Assembly (NCBI RefSeq): GCF_042434915.1
Contig: NZ_CP170198.1
Coordinates: 2,666,001-2,730,000, forward strand
Length of the DNA stretch: 64,000 bases
Reading direction: 5' to 3'
DNA from: Aquimarina sp042434915
GTDB taxonomy: Bacteria > Bacteroidota > Bacteroidia > Flavobacteriales > Flavobacteriaceae
Both the position numbers and the translations under genes were made by a program. The notes under the pieces are model-generated. The model was not told where the DNA came from. It saw only the letters and a program-made list of their open reading frames with translations, and searched no databases. Position 1 is the first letter of the stretch. The number at the start of each line of letters is the position of its first letter. This document shows, piece by piece, positions 25,719 to 33,894 of the stretch.

Positions 25719-25753
25719 CGTTATCCTGCTTTCCTTTGCAGGATAACGCTTTT
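25719..25753 (+). terminator. 11-bp hairpin between mreB and mreC
   Basis: CGTTATCCTGC (25719-25729) and GCAGGATAACG (25738-25748) pair perfectly around an 8-base loop and are followed by CTTTTGG. The T-run is short, so partial termination or an RNA-processing site that lets some transcripts continue into mreC is likely. Confidence 0.6.
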
Positions 25754-25798
25754 GGATAAATAGTTCTTTAAGCTTTAATATAAGAGACCCCCACTACT

Positions 25799-26620
25799 AT
25801 GCAGCAGATCATTAACTTTTTATTACGTAATAAAAATTTTCTGCTTTTCTTATTCTTGATGCTATTAGCTATTGGTTTTACCATACAATCACATAGCTAT
25901 CATCGCAGTAAAATAATAAGTTCGACAAACTTTTTAAGCGGAAGTCTGTATGAGTGGCAAGCTTCACTAGGGGATTATCTTGATCTAAAAACTAAAAATC
26001 AACGCCTACTTGTTGAAAATGAGCGCTTGCGTAATTTACTTACCAAAGCCGCTATCGATACTACTAATTCCAGTTATACCGATTCTACCTCATATAATAT
26101 ACCTTTCTCATATTATCGTGCTAATGTTATAAGAAATGATTATCAAAAAAATGATAACTATATTTTAATTGATAAAGGTCATGAGGATAGTATTAAAATC
26201 GATATGGGTGTTATCACCGATAAAGGAATTGTGGGAATCGTTGAAGGAACATCTGCTAATTATGCACGTGTTATTTCCATCTTAAATAGTAATTCAAGAA
26301 TTAATGCAGGTCTCAAAAATTCGGACCAATACGGTTCCCTATTATGGAATGGCAAAGATCCTAACGTTGTTCAATTAACTACGATTCCAAGACAAGCAAT
26401 TATTAGAAAAGGTGATACCATTATTACACATGGGCGTTCTACTATTTTTCCAAAAGGTATTGGTATTGGTATAATAAGCGACTATAGCATGAATCAAAAT
26501 AATAGTTACTACCTAATTGATGTCACTCTATTTAATGACATGACAAATATCGGCTATGTGTATGCGATAAAAAACCACAATGCCGAAGAAATTAAAACTT
26601 TACAAACATCTGATGAATGA
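25799..26620 (+). CDS. mreC: Rod shape-determining protein MreC
   Basis: The 273-residue protein has a membrane helix at about residues 12-28 (FLLFLFLMLLAIGFTIQ), a coiled coil (about 55-80, LKTKNQRLLVENERLRNLL), and a periplasmic beta domain with the family pattern GVITDKGIVGIVEG and RINAGLKNSDQYGSLLW. It is a scaffold linking MreB filaments to PBP2 and RodA. It overlaps mreD by four bases (ATGA). Confidence 0.93.
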   Translation: MQQIINFLLRNKNFLLFLFLMLLAIGFTIQSHSYHRSKIISSTNFLSGSLYEWQASLGDYLDLKTKNQRLLVENERLRNLLTKAAIDTTNSSYTDSTSYNIPFSYYRANVIRNDYQKNDNYILIDKGHEDSIKIDMGVITDKGIVGIVEGTSANYARVISILNSNSRINAGLKNSDQYGSLLWNGKDPNVVQLTTIPRQAIIRKGDTIITHGRSTIFPKGIGIGIISDYSMNQNNSYYLIDVTLFNDMTNIGYVYAIKNHNAEEIKTLQTSDE

Positions 26621-27123
26621 GTAACTCTATTTTAGTACATATCGGACGGTTTATCATTTTAATTTTAGTGCAAGCGCTCTTACTCAATAATATCAATTTT
26701 TTAGGCTATCTTAACCCTTATATATATATAATATTTATCCTTCTAGCTCCTATAGGGATTAACCGAAGTCTTTTTCTTATTTTAAGTTTCTTTTTAGGCT
26801 TGTTCATGGATATTTTGGGTGATTCTGGAGGTGTACATGCAGCCGCATGTTTGGTTGCCGCTTATGTACGCCCAATCATACTTAGAACAGCCTTTGGATT
26901 AAGCTATGAATTTCAGACAGTTAAATTAAGTAAACTACGCTTTGGTGAACGCTTTATCTATGTAACTTTAACAGTATTGGCTCATCATTTGGTATTATTT
27001 TCGCTAGAAGTATTTAACTTTATGCACATACTAGTAATCCTCAAAAAAACGTTGACAACTAGTATATTTACGATTTTAATGACGTTGTTGATATTGGTTA
27101 TATTCCGAAAAAATGATACATGA
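26617..27123 (+). CDS. mreD: Rod shape-determining protein MreD
   Basis: A 168-residue integral membrane protein with about five helices and the MreD-like features FLGYLNPYIYIIFILLAP and GLFMDILGDSGGVHAAACL. It overlaps mreC and pbp2 by four bases each, so translation through the cluster is coupled. Confidence 0.9.
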   Translation: MSNSILVHIGRFIILILVQALLLNNINFLGYLNPYIYIIFILLAPIGINRSLFLILSFFLGLFMDILGDSGGVHAAACLVAAYVRPIILRTAFGLSYEFQTVKLSKLRFGERFIYVTLTVLAHHLVLFSLEVFNFMHILVILKKTLTTSIFTILMTLLILVIFRKNDT

Positions 27124-28991
27124 GAAAGTTGCTTCTTTTTTTAATAATAGTGAGTACAGGAACAATTTTTGTTTCTAGATTATTTTATTTGCAAATTTAC
27201 AATACCTCTTATGCTTCTTTATCTGAAGATAATGCTATAAAAGTAATATACGATTATCCACAGAGAGGAGCTATTTATGATAGAAATGGCAAACTTTTGG
27301 TTACTAATCAACCATCCTATGACGTGATGGTAATCCCAAGAGAATTAAAACCATTTGACACGTTAGAATTTTGCGCTGTTTTAAATATATCGAAAGAAAA
27401 ACTAGTAAGACGACTAAAAAAAGCAAGATCCTTTTCTCCCAGAGTACCATCTATAGTAATCCCACAACTTACCAAAGATGAATATGCATTTCTTCAAGAG
27501 AAAATGAGAAAATTCGATGGATTTTATATCCAAAAACGTTCCTTGCGAGATTATCAAACCGTTAATGCGGCTAACGTATTAGGTTACATAGGCGAAGTGA
27601 ATGATGCTGCGATTAGAAAAGATCCATACTATCTCTCTGGAGATTTAATTGGGATTGACGGAGTAGAAAAGCAATATGAAAAAGAGCTTCGAGGAGTTAA
27701 AGGTGTAAAACGAATCCAAAAGGATCGTTTTAATCGTGATATAGGACCTTACAAAGAGGGTAAATTTGATACCCTACCAGTAAATGGAAAGGATTTACAA
27801 ATCACGATAGACATTTCTTTACAAAAATATGGAGAACGTTTAATGGTAAACAAGCGAGGTGGGATAGTTGCTCTTGAACCTAGTACTGGCGAAATTTTAG
27901 CACTTGTTACTGCGCCAAGTTATAAACCAGAACTTTTAGTAGGCCGTAAGCGATCTAGGGAGTTTACCAAGTTGTTCTATGACACCATAGGAAAGCCCTT
28001 ATTTGATCGAGGAGTCAAAGGAGAATATCCACCTGGTTCTCCTTTTAAAACAATAAATGCGCTCATTGGACTGCAAGAAGGTGTAGTGACCACTCAAGAA
28101 CGATTCTCTTGTCATATGGGGTACTATTATGGGAAAACAAATAGAAGATTAGGCTGTCATTCGCACCGAAGCCCTTTAAACATGATTCCTGGCATAGCAC
28201 ATTCATGCAACGCATATTTTGCAAATGTATATCGTAGAATTATTGAAAAGTATGAAACACCACAAGAAGGAATTGACAATTGGAAAAAACACGTAGAAAG
28301 TTTTGGTCTGGGCCATTACTTGGGCAACGATTTATCTGCAGGTCGTCCAGGTAGAGTTCCAAGTGCTGCAGATTATAATAAACAGTATAATTATCCTACA
28401 TACAAATGGTATGCAACTGGTACAATTTCTAATGCAATCGGTCAAGGAGAAGTATTGGCCACACCTATCCAACTTGCAAATATGACAGCAGCTATAGCAA
28501 ATCGAGGATATTTTTATACTCCGCATATTATAAAATCGGTGGACAACCAACCCCTTACCGATATCAACTATATCAATCCAAAAATGACGAGTATTGATAA
28601 AGAACATTTTGATCCAGTAATTGAAGGAATGCATCAAGTTTATACACAAGGAACAGCAAGTTTTTTACAAGTTGAAGATATTGATATCTGTGGTAAAACT
28701 GGTACTGCAGAAAATTACACCAAAATAAATGGTGAACGCGTTCAACTTACCGATCACTCGGTTTTTATTGCGTTTGCACCCAAAGATAATCCAAAAATTG
28801 CATTAGCTGTTTTTGTTGAGAATGGGTATTGGGGTGCCCGGTATGCAGGAAGAATAGCTTCACTTATGATAGAAAAGCACTTAAAAAAAACTATCTCAAG
28901 AAAAGATCTTGAGAATTGGATACTCTCACATAGTCTTGAAGACGAGTATGCCAAACCTTATAGCGATGGGCCTTTTAAAATAAATCAATAA
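27120..28991 (+). CDS. mrdA: Penicillin-binding protein 2 (class B transpeptidase)
   Basis: It cross-links peptidoglycan during elongation, as the transpeptidase partner of RodA. The 623-residue protein has one N-terminal anchor (LLLFLIIVSTGTIFVSRLFY), a PBP dimer domain with RGAIYDRNGKLLVTNQPSYDV, and a transpeptidase domain with the SxxK motif PPGSPFKTINA, the SxN motif AHSCNAYFAN and the KTG motif CGKTGTAEN. It starts four bases inside mreD and is followed directly by rodA. Confidence 0.96.
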   Translation: MRKLLLFLIIVSTGTIFVSRLFYLQIYNTSYASLSEDNAIKVIYDYPQRGAIYDRNGKLLVTNQPSYDVMVIPRELKPFDTLEFCAVLNISKEKLVRRLKKARSFSPRVPSIVIPQLTKDEYAFLQEKMRKFDGFYIQKRSLRDYQTVNAANVLGYIGEVNDAAIRKDPYYLSGDLIGIDGVEKQYEKELRGVKGVKRIQKDRFNRDIGPYKEGKFDTLPVNGKDLQITIDISLQKYGERLMVNKRGGIVALEPSTGEILALVTAPSYKPELLVGRKRSREFTKLFYDTIGKPLFDRGVKGEYPPGSPFKTINALIGLQEGVVTTQERFSCHMGYYYGKTNRRLGCHSHRSPLNMIPGIAHSCNAYFANVYRRIIEKYETPQEGIDNWKKHVESFGLGHYLGNDLSAGRPGRVPSAADYNKQYNYPTYKWYATGTISNAIGQGEVLATPIQLANMTAAIANRGYFYTPHIIKSVDNQPLTDINYINPKMTSIDKEHFDPVIEGMHQVYTQGTASFLQVEDIDICGKTGTAENYTKINGERVQLTDHSVFIAFAPKDNPKIALAVFVENGYWGARYAGRIASLMIEKHLKKTISRKDLENWILSHSLEDEYAKPYSDGPFKINQ

Positions 28992-30245
28992 ATGTCAAAA
29001 TCTAGTATTGCGTCCATAGACTGGTTAACCGTATTTTTATTTACTCTGCTTGTGCTTTTTGGATGGCTCAATATTTATTCTGCCTCCTATGGTGATGAGC
29101 ATGCATCATGGACTGATTTCTCTAAGGTTTATATAAAACAAGGTTATTGGATTGCTCTTAGTCTTATATTAATCATTATCACTCAGGCAATAGAAGCAAA
29201 ATTTTATGAACGTTTTGCAAGCTTAATTTATGTACTATCAATTGCTTCATTAATCGGCCTATTCCTTTTTGGAAAAACTATTTCTGGAGCAACTTCTTGG
29301 TATGATCTGGGGTTTATGAGTATTCAGCCTTCAGAATTTGCAAAAACCGCTACTGCATTAGCTCTTGCCAAATTTTTGAGTGACATGCAAACAAATATTG
29401 GCCATATTAATCACCAGTTAAAAGCTTTTCTTATAATAGCATTACCGGCCTTCATAATTATTCCACAGCCAGATCCTGGAAGCGCATTAATTTATACTGC
29501 ATTTTTGTTTCCCTTATATCGAGAAGGGCTCGCTGCTGCTTACTTAATTATCGGGGCATCTGCAGCTTTATTATTTGTATTAACTCTTTTATTCGGTCCT
29601 ATATGGGTTATCATATCCTTGGCTATAGGGATGTTTGTATATTTAATTAAACAGCGAAAAAAGAAACCAAAGTACTCACGTTATTTCTTGATCCTGCTAG
29701 TGGTCACTGGATTTTGTTTCTCTGTAAATTATATTTTTAATAATGTATTCGAACAAAGACATCGCGATCGATTTAATATAGTATTAGGTAGAGAGGTAGA
29801 TGCAAAAGGTATTGGTTACAATACCAACCAGAGTCAAATAGCTATCGGTAGTGGTGGATGGACAGGTAAAGGTTGGAAAGAAGGAACTCAAACTAAAGGT
29901 GGATTTGTTCCTGAGCAGCATACAGATTATATTTTTAGTACAGTCGGCGAAGAATGGGGTTTTCTTGGTGCAACTACAGTCATTTTACTTTTTACACTTT
30001 TACTTGTACGCTTATTAATACTGGCAGAACGTCAAAAATCAACCTTTAGTCGTATTTATGGATATAGTGTCGTCGGAATCTTATTTGTTCATTTTGCAGT
30101 TAATGTTGGAATGGTAACAGGACTATTACCAACCGTTGGTATCCCATTACCTTTTTTTAGCTATGGAGGCTCAGGTTTATGGGGTTTCACAGTGCTACTC
30201 TTTATTTTCATAAAACTTGATTCAAATAGAGTTAATGAATGGTAA
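28992..30245 (+). CDS. rodA: Rod shape-determining protein RodA (SEDS glycosyltransferase)
   Basis: It polymerises lipid II glycans during cell elongation. The 417-residue protein has about ten membrane helices and the SEDS signatures FMSIQPSEFAKTATALALAK, PDPGSALIYTAF, GWTGKGWKEGTQTKGGFVPEQ (in part) with HTDYIFSTVGEEWGF, and the C-terminal PTVGIPLPFFSYGGSG. The ATG is directly adjacent to the mrdA stop. It converges with the nuclease gene 16 bases away with no hairpin between them. Confidence 0.95.
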   Translation: MSKSSIASIDWLTVFLFTLLVLFGWLNIYSASYGDEHASWTDFSKVYIKQGYWIALSLILIIITQAIEAKFYERFASLIYVLSIASLIGLFLFGKTISGATSWYDLGFMSIQPSEFAKTATALALAKFLSDMQTNIGHINHQLKAFLIIALPAFIIIPQPDPGSALIYTAFLFPLYREGLAAAYLIIGASAALLFVLTLLFGPIWVIISLAIGMFVYLIKQRKKKPKYSRYFLILLVVTGFCFSVNYIFNNVFEQRHRDRFNIVLGREVDAKGIGYNTNQSQIAIGSGGWTGKGWKEGTQTKGGFVPEQHTDYIFSTVGEEWGFLGATTVILLFTLLLVRLLILAERQKSTFSRIYGYSVVGILFVHFAVNVGMVTGLLPTVGIPLPFFSYGGSGLWGFTVLLFIFIKLDSNRVNEW

Positions 30246-30261
30246 GATAAATTAGCGTAGA

Positions 30262-31053
30262 TTAAAATTTCCAAGCTTTTCTATCGATTGTACTTTCTAG
30301 TTTATCTTGAATATCAGAATCCATCCCTGCAAAAAAATCTATATTCGTAAGCCGCTCTATATTTTGAACACTGGTTTGATAGGTAAGTAATGCGTTTGTT
30401 TTATTAGAATTAGGTATTAAAAATGCTATCACATGTAACCTATCCTGCTCTTTTCGTAAAACTATTTTATAGAAATAATTTGGTATTGATACCGATTCAT
30501 AACCAATAGATGCCAACCTATCAGTTAAAACACCTCCCGTAATAATAATTAACGAATCGTACTTATTTGTCCAATACCGCACTCGCTGCTCTAACTGATT
30601 CCAAATACCCTGATTAAATTCAGGCAGTTGAGGAGCAATATTTGATGTAAAGAAAGTTTCTTCAAAAGCTTGATAAGAAAATTTACGGTCACCTGCTGGA
30701 CATAAATGCCCTCTATCATATCCAGACTTTTTATAATTTCTCCAATCGGCCGAGATTGTAGATACTAAAGGATCATTAATAAAATACGGGCGTTTATACT
30801 CTTTTTTCCTCAATTGATTTTTGTTCAGAGTATAAAAAACCCATTCTGCTTGCTCATGTTCTTCGCTATAAGAAAGCGTATAAAATTTATGATTAATTAC
30901 CATACCTGTAGTAGAACTTGGTAAATACTTTGAAGTGCTGCTAGTGTTTGTAGTGACTGAAAGTTTTTCTCGATCTAGATAATTTTCAAAATAATAAAAA
31001 CCAAAAGCACAACATATTGCTAATACTGGATAAATAAATTTTCTAAAATTCAC
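30262..31053 (-). CDS. DNA/RNA non-specific endonuclease (NucA/NUC1 type)
   Basis: The 263-residue protein has an N-terminal hydrophobic segment (FIYPVLAICCAFGFYYF) that is a signal or anchor, followed by a beta-beta-alpha-metal nuclease domain. The catalytic motif DRGHLCPAGDRKF is intact, with the downstream Asn/Glu region FFTSNIAPQLPEFNQGIWNQLE that binds the divalent metal. It probably works in the periplasm or outside the cell on DNA and RNA for nutrient or biofilm turnover. It reads away from the peptide cassette that follows; the 0.5-kb gap between them is noncoding. Confidence 0.92.
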   Translation of the reverse strand: MNFRKFIYPVLAICCAFGFYYFENYLDREKLSVTTNTSSTSKYLPSSTTGMVINHKFYTLSYSEEHEQAEWVFYTLNKNQLRKKEYKRPYFINDPLVSTISADWRNYKKSGYDRGHLCPAGDRKFSYQAFEETFFTSNIAPQLPEFNQGIWNQLEQRVRYWTNKYDSLIIITGGVLTDRLASIGYESVSIPNYFYKIVLRKEQDRLHVIAFLIPNSNKTNALLTYQTSVQNIERLTNIDFFAGMDSDIQDKLESTIDRKAWKF

Positions 31054-31514
31054 ATGTATTAATTTAAATTGAAATTACCGTCAAATATAACTTATTGAAA
31101 TAAAAGTTGCGATTTAAGCCAGTCGCATCCAAATCACTCTACTATCCTAAGATTATATACCAATATCTGCCTTATAAAAGCAGTATGATGAGAATACAAA
31201 TTGACTACAAATATTATTAGTTCTAGGTAATAAATTGACTTTAAAATAGTTGAAACAAAATTTTTAACAGTTCTTATAAAATTTGATAGCACCAATGTTT
31301 ATCGGCAGTACCGCTTATTTTACGTTAAAACCATAATTATTTGGAGTTATTTCTGTTTTTTATTTTAGGTTACAACAACTAAATTTACTCTATAGGATAC
31401 TGTAAAACGTTCTATTTCACACAAATCATCTTCACCATTTAGGGAGTTCATTACTGAGAAACTAATCTCTTTTTAATGGACTTATCAGTTTCATTTTAAA
31501 ATTTACATACTAAA
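31054..31514. other. AT-rich noncoding gap between the nuclease and the precursor peptide gene
   Basis: I see no ORF of coding quality, no repeat family, no tRNA and no second SGG-type precursor in this 460-base gap. Short elements such as TAATTATTTG near 31336 only loosely resemble -7 boxes. It is long for this densely packed chromosome and probably contains the promoters of the divergent nuclease and precursor genes. Confidence 0.5.
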
Positions 31515-31545
31515 AGACATACGTATGAGTGTCTTAAAATGTTCA
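31515..31545 (+). promoter_or_regulatory. Shared upstream block of the precursor gene (AGACA-N10-TGTCT-N6-GTTCA)
   Basis: AGACA (31515-31519) and TGTCT (31530-31534) form an inverted repeat, with the 10-bp palindrome CATACGTATG overlapping its left half; GTTCA follows six bases later. The same three words in the same order, with 11- and 6-base spacings, occur before the decayed second precursor at 33575-33606. Conservation at two places in one locus suggests a regulator site or promoter part. The ATG is 33 bases further on. Confidence 0.5.
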
Positions 31546-31567
31546 TGCAACTACAAACCTAAATTCA

Positions 31568-31771
31568 ATGACAATGTTAAAAAACATTTTACAACTAAAC
31601 GGGGTTCAAGAATTGAACAATGAGCAAAAGAGAAAATTATCTGGAGGCGGAAAAGACCCAAGACCACCAGCTACAGACGGAGTTTGTATAGATGATCAAG
31701 GATTCTTCTATTTTAGACCTTGTACAGAAACCTGTGATGATGGAACAATTCCTGAAGATTGTCCAGCATAA
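31568..31771 (+). CDS. Double-glycine-leader precursor peptide, four-Cys core
   Basis: The 67-residue peptide has a leader typical of Bacteroidota natural-product or bacteriocin-like precursors: LKNILQLNGVQELNNEQKRK ending in LSGG (Gly26-Gly27). Cleavage after GG would release a 40-residue acidic core with four cysteines spaced C-x11-C-x3-C-x8-C and a Pro-rich start (KDPRPPATDG). The core has few Ser/Thr and no lanthipeptide enzyme lies nearby, so two disulfides are the likeliest modification, made by the VKOR-thioredoxin protein encoded next. An ATG at 31574 (MLKNIL) is an equally good start. A strong terminator follows at once, allowing high expression relative to the enzyme gene. Activity is unknown. 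Confidence 0.75.
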   Translation: MTMLKNILQLNGVQELNNEQKRKLSGGGKDPRPPATDGVCIDDQGFFYFRPCTETCDDGTIPEDCPA

Positions 31772-31783
31772 GTTCTACAAATA

Positions 31784-31816
31784 AAAAAAGAGGTATGTTA
31801 CATACCTCTTTTTTTA
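31784..31816 (+). terminator. Strong terminator after the precursor gene
   Basis: AAAAAAAGAGGTATG and CATACCTCTTTTTTT pair around a three-base TTA loop and end in a seven-T run. It lies 12 bases after the precursor stop, separating it from the enzyme gene and allowing unequal expression. Confidence 0.85.
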
Positions 31817-31974
31817 TTTACCATAGCATCAAAATACTTTTTGGTTACGGAATACGCATACAAATCTTACGCTTTTACTTCCTTCAATTTAAATTTGTTT
31901 ACAGTATCTTAGAACATCGGAAGATTCATTTTATTCAATAAATAATTTCGGACTCAATACCTTACTGTAATTTT

Positions 31975-33570
31975 ATGGCTAATACTATTGAACAAATTAC
32001 AAATTCACTACTTATAAAGAATAAGATTAGTGGATTCGATAAACAGGACTTAGAACTACAACTTCAAATTCATCCTAACTACCCAAGTTTTCAATCTATA
32101 ACAGACACTCTTGATTATTTTAATATCGAGAATATTGCTGTAGAAGTTCCTAAAGAAGCATTAGACCAGCTACCCAAGTCATTTGTAACACTTCTCGAGC
32201 ATAACGACAAAACAGAAATAGCTGTAATCACCAGAAGTGAAAAAAAAGTCTTTATTAAACATTCATCACTAACCAAATCAAGCTTGAGTAATGAAGATTT
32301 TTTGAAAATATGGGTGCCAAAAATTATCGCAGTAGAGGAAGGCGAATCAATTCAAAAAAGCAATACAGCTAACAACAAATTAAAGCAAACACTCTTAGGA
32401 ATTGCTAGCATTAGTGCGGCTGCATATTTATTTTTTTCAGAAATTACAGTATTAGATTTTTTCATTTTAATAGTATCTGTAGTTGGCACCATTCTAAGTT
32501 ATTTTGCAGTTAGAGAAAGCTTAGGGTATAAATCCCAAGCATTACAATCTATATGCACAACAATTAAACATTCAAACTGTAACGAAGTTATTACAAGTAA
32601 AAAGGGTGAATTAATATCTGGATTTACTTTTGCTGATGCTGGAATGATCTTTTTTAGTGTTTTATGTACCTACGCAATATTTTTTGGAATTGATGGCATT
32701 TTATTAGTACCAACCTTAATTGGCTTTCCATTTATCCTGTATTCACTCTATGCACAACAGTTTATCATTAAACAATGGTGTGTTTTATGTATAGGCATTA
32801 GTTTAGCAACAATTATTGTTGGCGTCATTTTATACTTAAGTGAACCATTTCAAATTACACCATTCAATAGTCTGAAGCTAATTATAATATCATCTATTGT
32901 TGCATTAGTATACCTTTATTTAAAAACATATATCGCAGAAAATAGACAGTTCAAATCTAGCAACATTAAATTACTTAAATTTAAGAGAAACCCTAAATTA
33001 TTTGAGCAACTACTATCCAAATCGAATACAATTGAACAAGGTGATTTTGCACATGAAATCATCCTAGGTAACCCAGAAGCATCATTTACGATTGTTAGCT
33101 TAACAAACCCTCTCTGTGGTTTTTGCCGTACTGCATTTGGAGGATATGTTAGGGCAATAAGATCATTAGGCAATGACATTAAAATAGTAATACGAATGCC
33201 AATTAGTACAGAAAAGCTCGATGCTCCAGCTTTGAGAATAGCCCTACGCTTATTGGAAATATTTGAAGACAAAGGTCAAGAAGGATTTATTGAGGCATAT
33301 TATGATTGGTTTGGAAATAGGACAATCGAATCATGGCTCAAAAATAATGGGCAATCAGAATTTGCAGAACGACACCTTAAACTTTTAAATGACTATAGAG
33401 AGTGGGCTACAAAAAATAAATTGAATTACACGCCTGCTACTATTATAAATAATAAGCTATACCCCAAAACTTATGATTATGAAGAGTTGTTTTATTTTAC
33501 ACAGCACCTACTTGAGAAATTTAAAGATGAAACACTAACAACAAATCAAGTTGCTCACGCAAACTTATAA
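31975..33570 (+). CDS. C39-like/VKOR/thioredoxin-like fusion membrane protein
   Basis: The 531-residue protein has three parts. Residues 1-125 resemble a C39 peptidase-like domain (IHPNYPSFQSITDTLDYFNIEN, in part; LPKSFVTLLEHN) but the catalytic Cys motif is absent, so it may bind rather than cut a double-glycine leader. Residues about 140-320 are a vitamin K epoxide reductase domain with helices, loop cysteines Cys194 and Cys202, and the quinone-linked pair WCVLC (Cys269/Cys272). Residues about 340-525 are a DsbA/thioredoxin-like domain with NPLCGFCRTAF (Cys381/Cys384) and the cis-Pro stretch YTPATII. VKOR proteins oxidise such partners and pass electrons to quinone, so disulfide formation on the cysteine-rich precursor is inferred. 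It has no visible partner protease or transporter nearby. Confidence 0.88.
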   Translation: MANTIEQITNSLLIKNKISGFDKQDLELQLQIHPNYPSFQSITDTLDYFNIENIAVEVPKEALDQLPKSFVTLLEHNDKTEIAVITRSEKKVFIKHSSLTKSSLSNEDFLKIWVPKIIAVEEGESIQKSNTANNKLKQTLLGIASISAAAYLFFSEITVLDFFILIVSVVGTILSYFAVRESLGYKSQALQSICTTIKHSNCNEVITSKKGELISGFTFADAGMIFFSVLCTYAIFFGIDGILLVPTLIGFPFILYSLYAQQFIIKQWCVLCIGISLATIIVGVILYLSEPFQITPFNSLKLIIISSIVALVYLYLKTYIAENRQFKSSNIKLLKFKRNPKLFEQLLSKSNTIEQGDFAHEIILGNPEASFTIVSLTNPLCGFCRTAFGGYVRAIRSLGNDIKIVIRMPISTEKLDAPALRIALRLLEIFEDKGQEGFIEAYYDWFGNRTIESWLKNNGQSEFAERHLKLLNDYREWATKNKLNYTPATIINNKLYPKTYDYEELFYFTQHLLEKFKDETLTTNQVAHANL

Positions 33571-33574
33571 AGTG

Positions 33575-33606
33575 AGACATATAACTTGAGTGTCTATGAG
33601 AGTTCA
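33575..33606 (+). promoter_or_regulatory. Second copy of the precursor upstream block (AGACA-N11-TGTCT-N6-GTTCA)
   Basis: AGACA (33575-33579), TGTCT (33591-33595) and GTTCA (33602-33606) repeat the block found at 31515-31545, including the extended words GACATA and TGAGTGTCT. It begins four bases after the stop of the VKOR fusion gene and precedes the decayed precursor. Confidence 0.45.
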
Positions 33607-33624
33607 AGTTTTATAATTAATACC

Positions 33625-33796
33625 TTAAAAACTTTCAGCGTTTCAAAAATCTACCATTTCAGGTGGACGAATTCCAATTGTAAGAGAGTTCTGTTGTGGC
33701 TCACGTTCACAAGAATGATGGCTTCAACAGTATCCGTTTTTAGGAAATCACCCTGCTTATACTTGTGATATCGGAATTTGCGAAGGAAATCTATAA
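33625..33796 (+). pseudogene. Decayed second double-glycine precursor peptide gene
   Basis: From 33641 one frame reads FQKSTISGG, then a core RIPIVREFCCGSRSQE, a TGA at 33716-33718, and WLQQYPFLGNHPAYTCDIGI and CEGNL to TAA at 33794-33796. SGG preceded by QK matches the end of the intact leader (EQKRKLSGG), and the core has four cysteines. The rest of the leader is mostly missing: leader-like LKTFSV is in a different frame just upstream, and the distance from the shared upstream block to SGG is about 42 bases shorter than in the intact gene. This is best explained as a dead paralogue. An overlapping open frame from 33586 in the other phase is not peptide-like. Confidence 0.55.
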
Positions 33797-33894
33797 TTTA
33801 TTAAATTTCTATCTCAATGCATTTTGACATGGTAAACGCTGGCTTATTTATTTTTTTTTATTTTTAGACTTATCATGTTTTTATTATTAAAATA

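Noticed and set aside
31568..33570. Lanthipeptide, radical-SAM or thiopeptide cluster
   Set aside because: No LanB/LanC/LanM, YcaO or radical SAM gene is present, and the core has few Ser/Thr beside its Cys residues. Disulfide formation needs only the adjacent oxidase.
33586..33768. 60-codon open frame after the VKOR fusion gene
   Set aside because: Starts at TTG, has no family features, and overlaps in another phase the more meaningful SGG/Cys-rich relic. Treated as chance.
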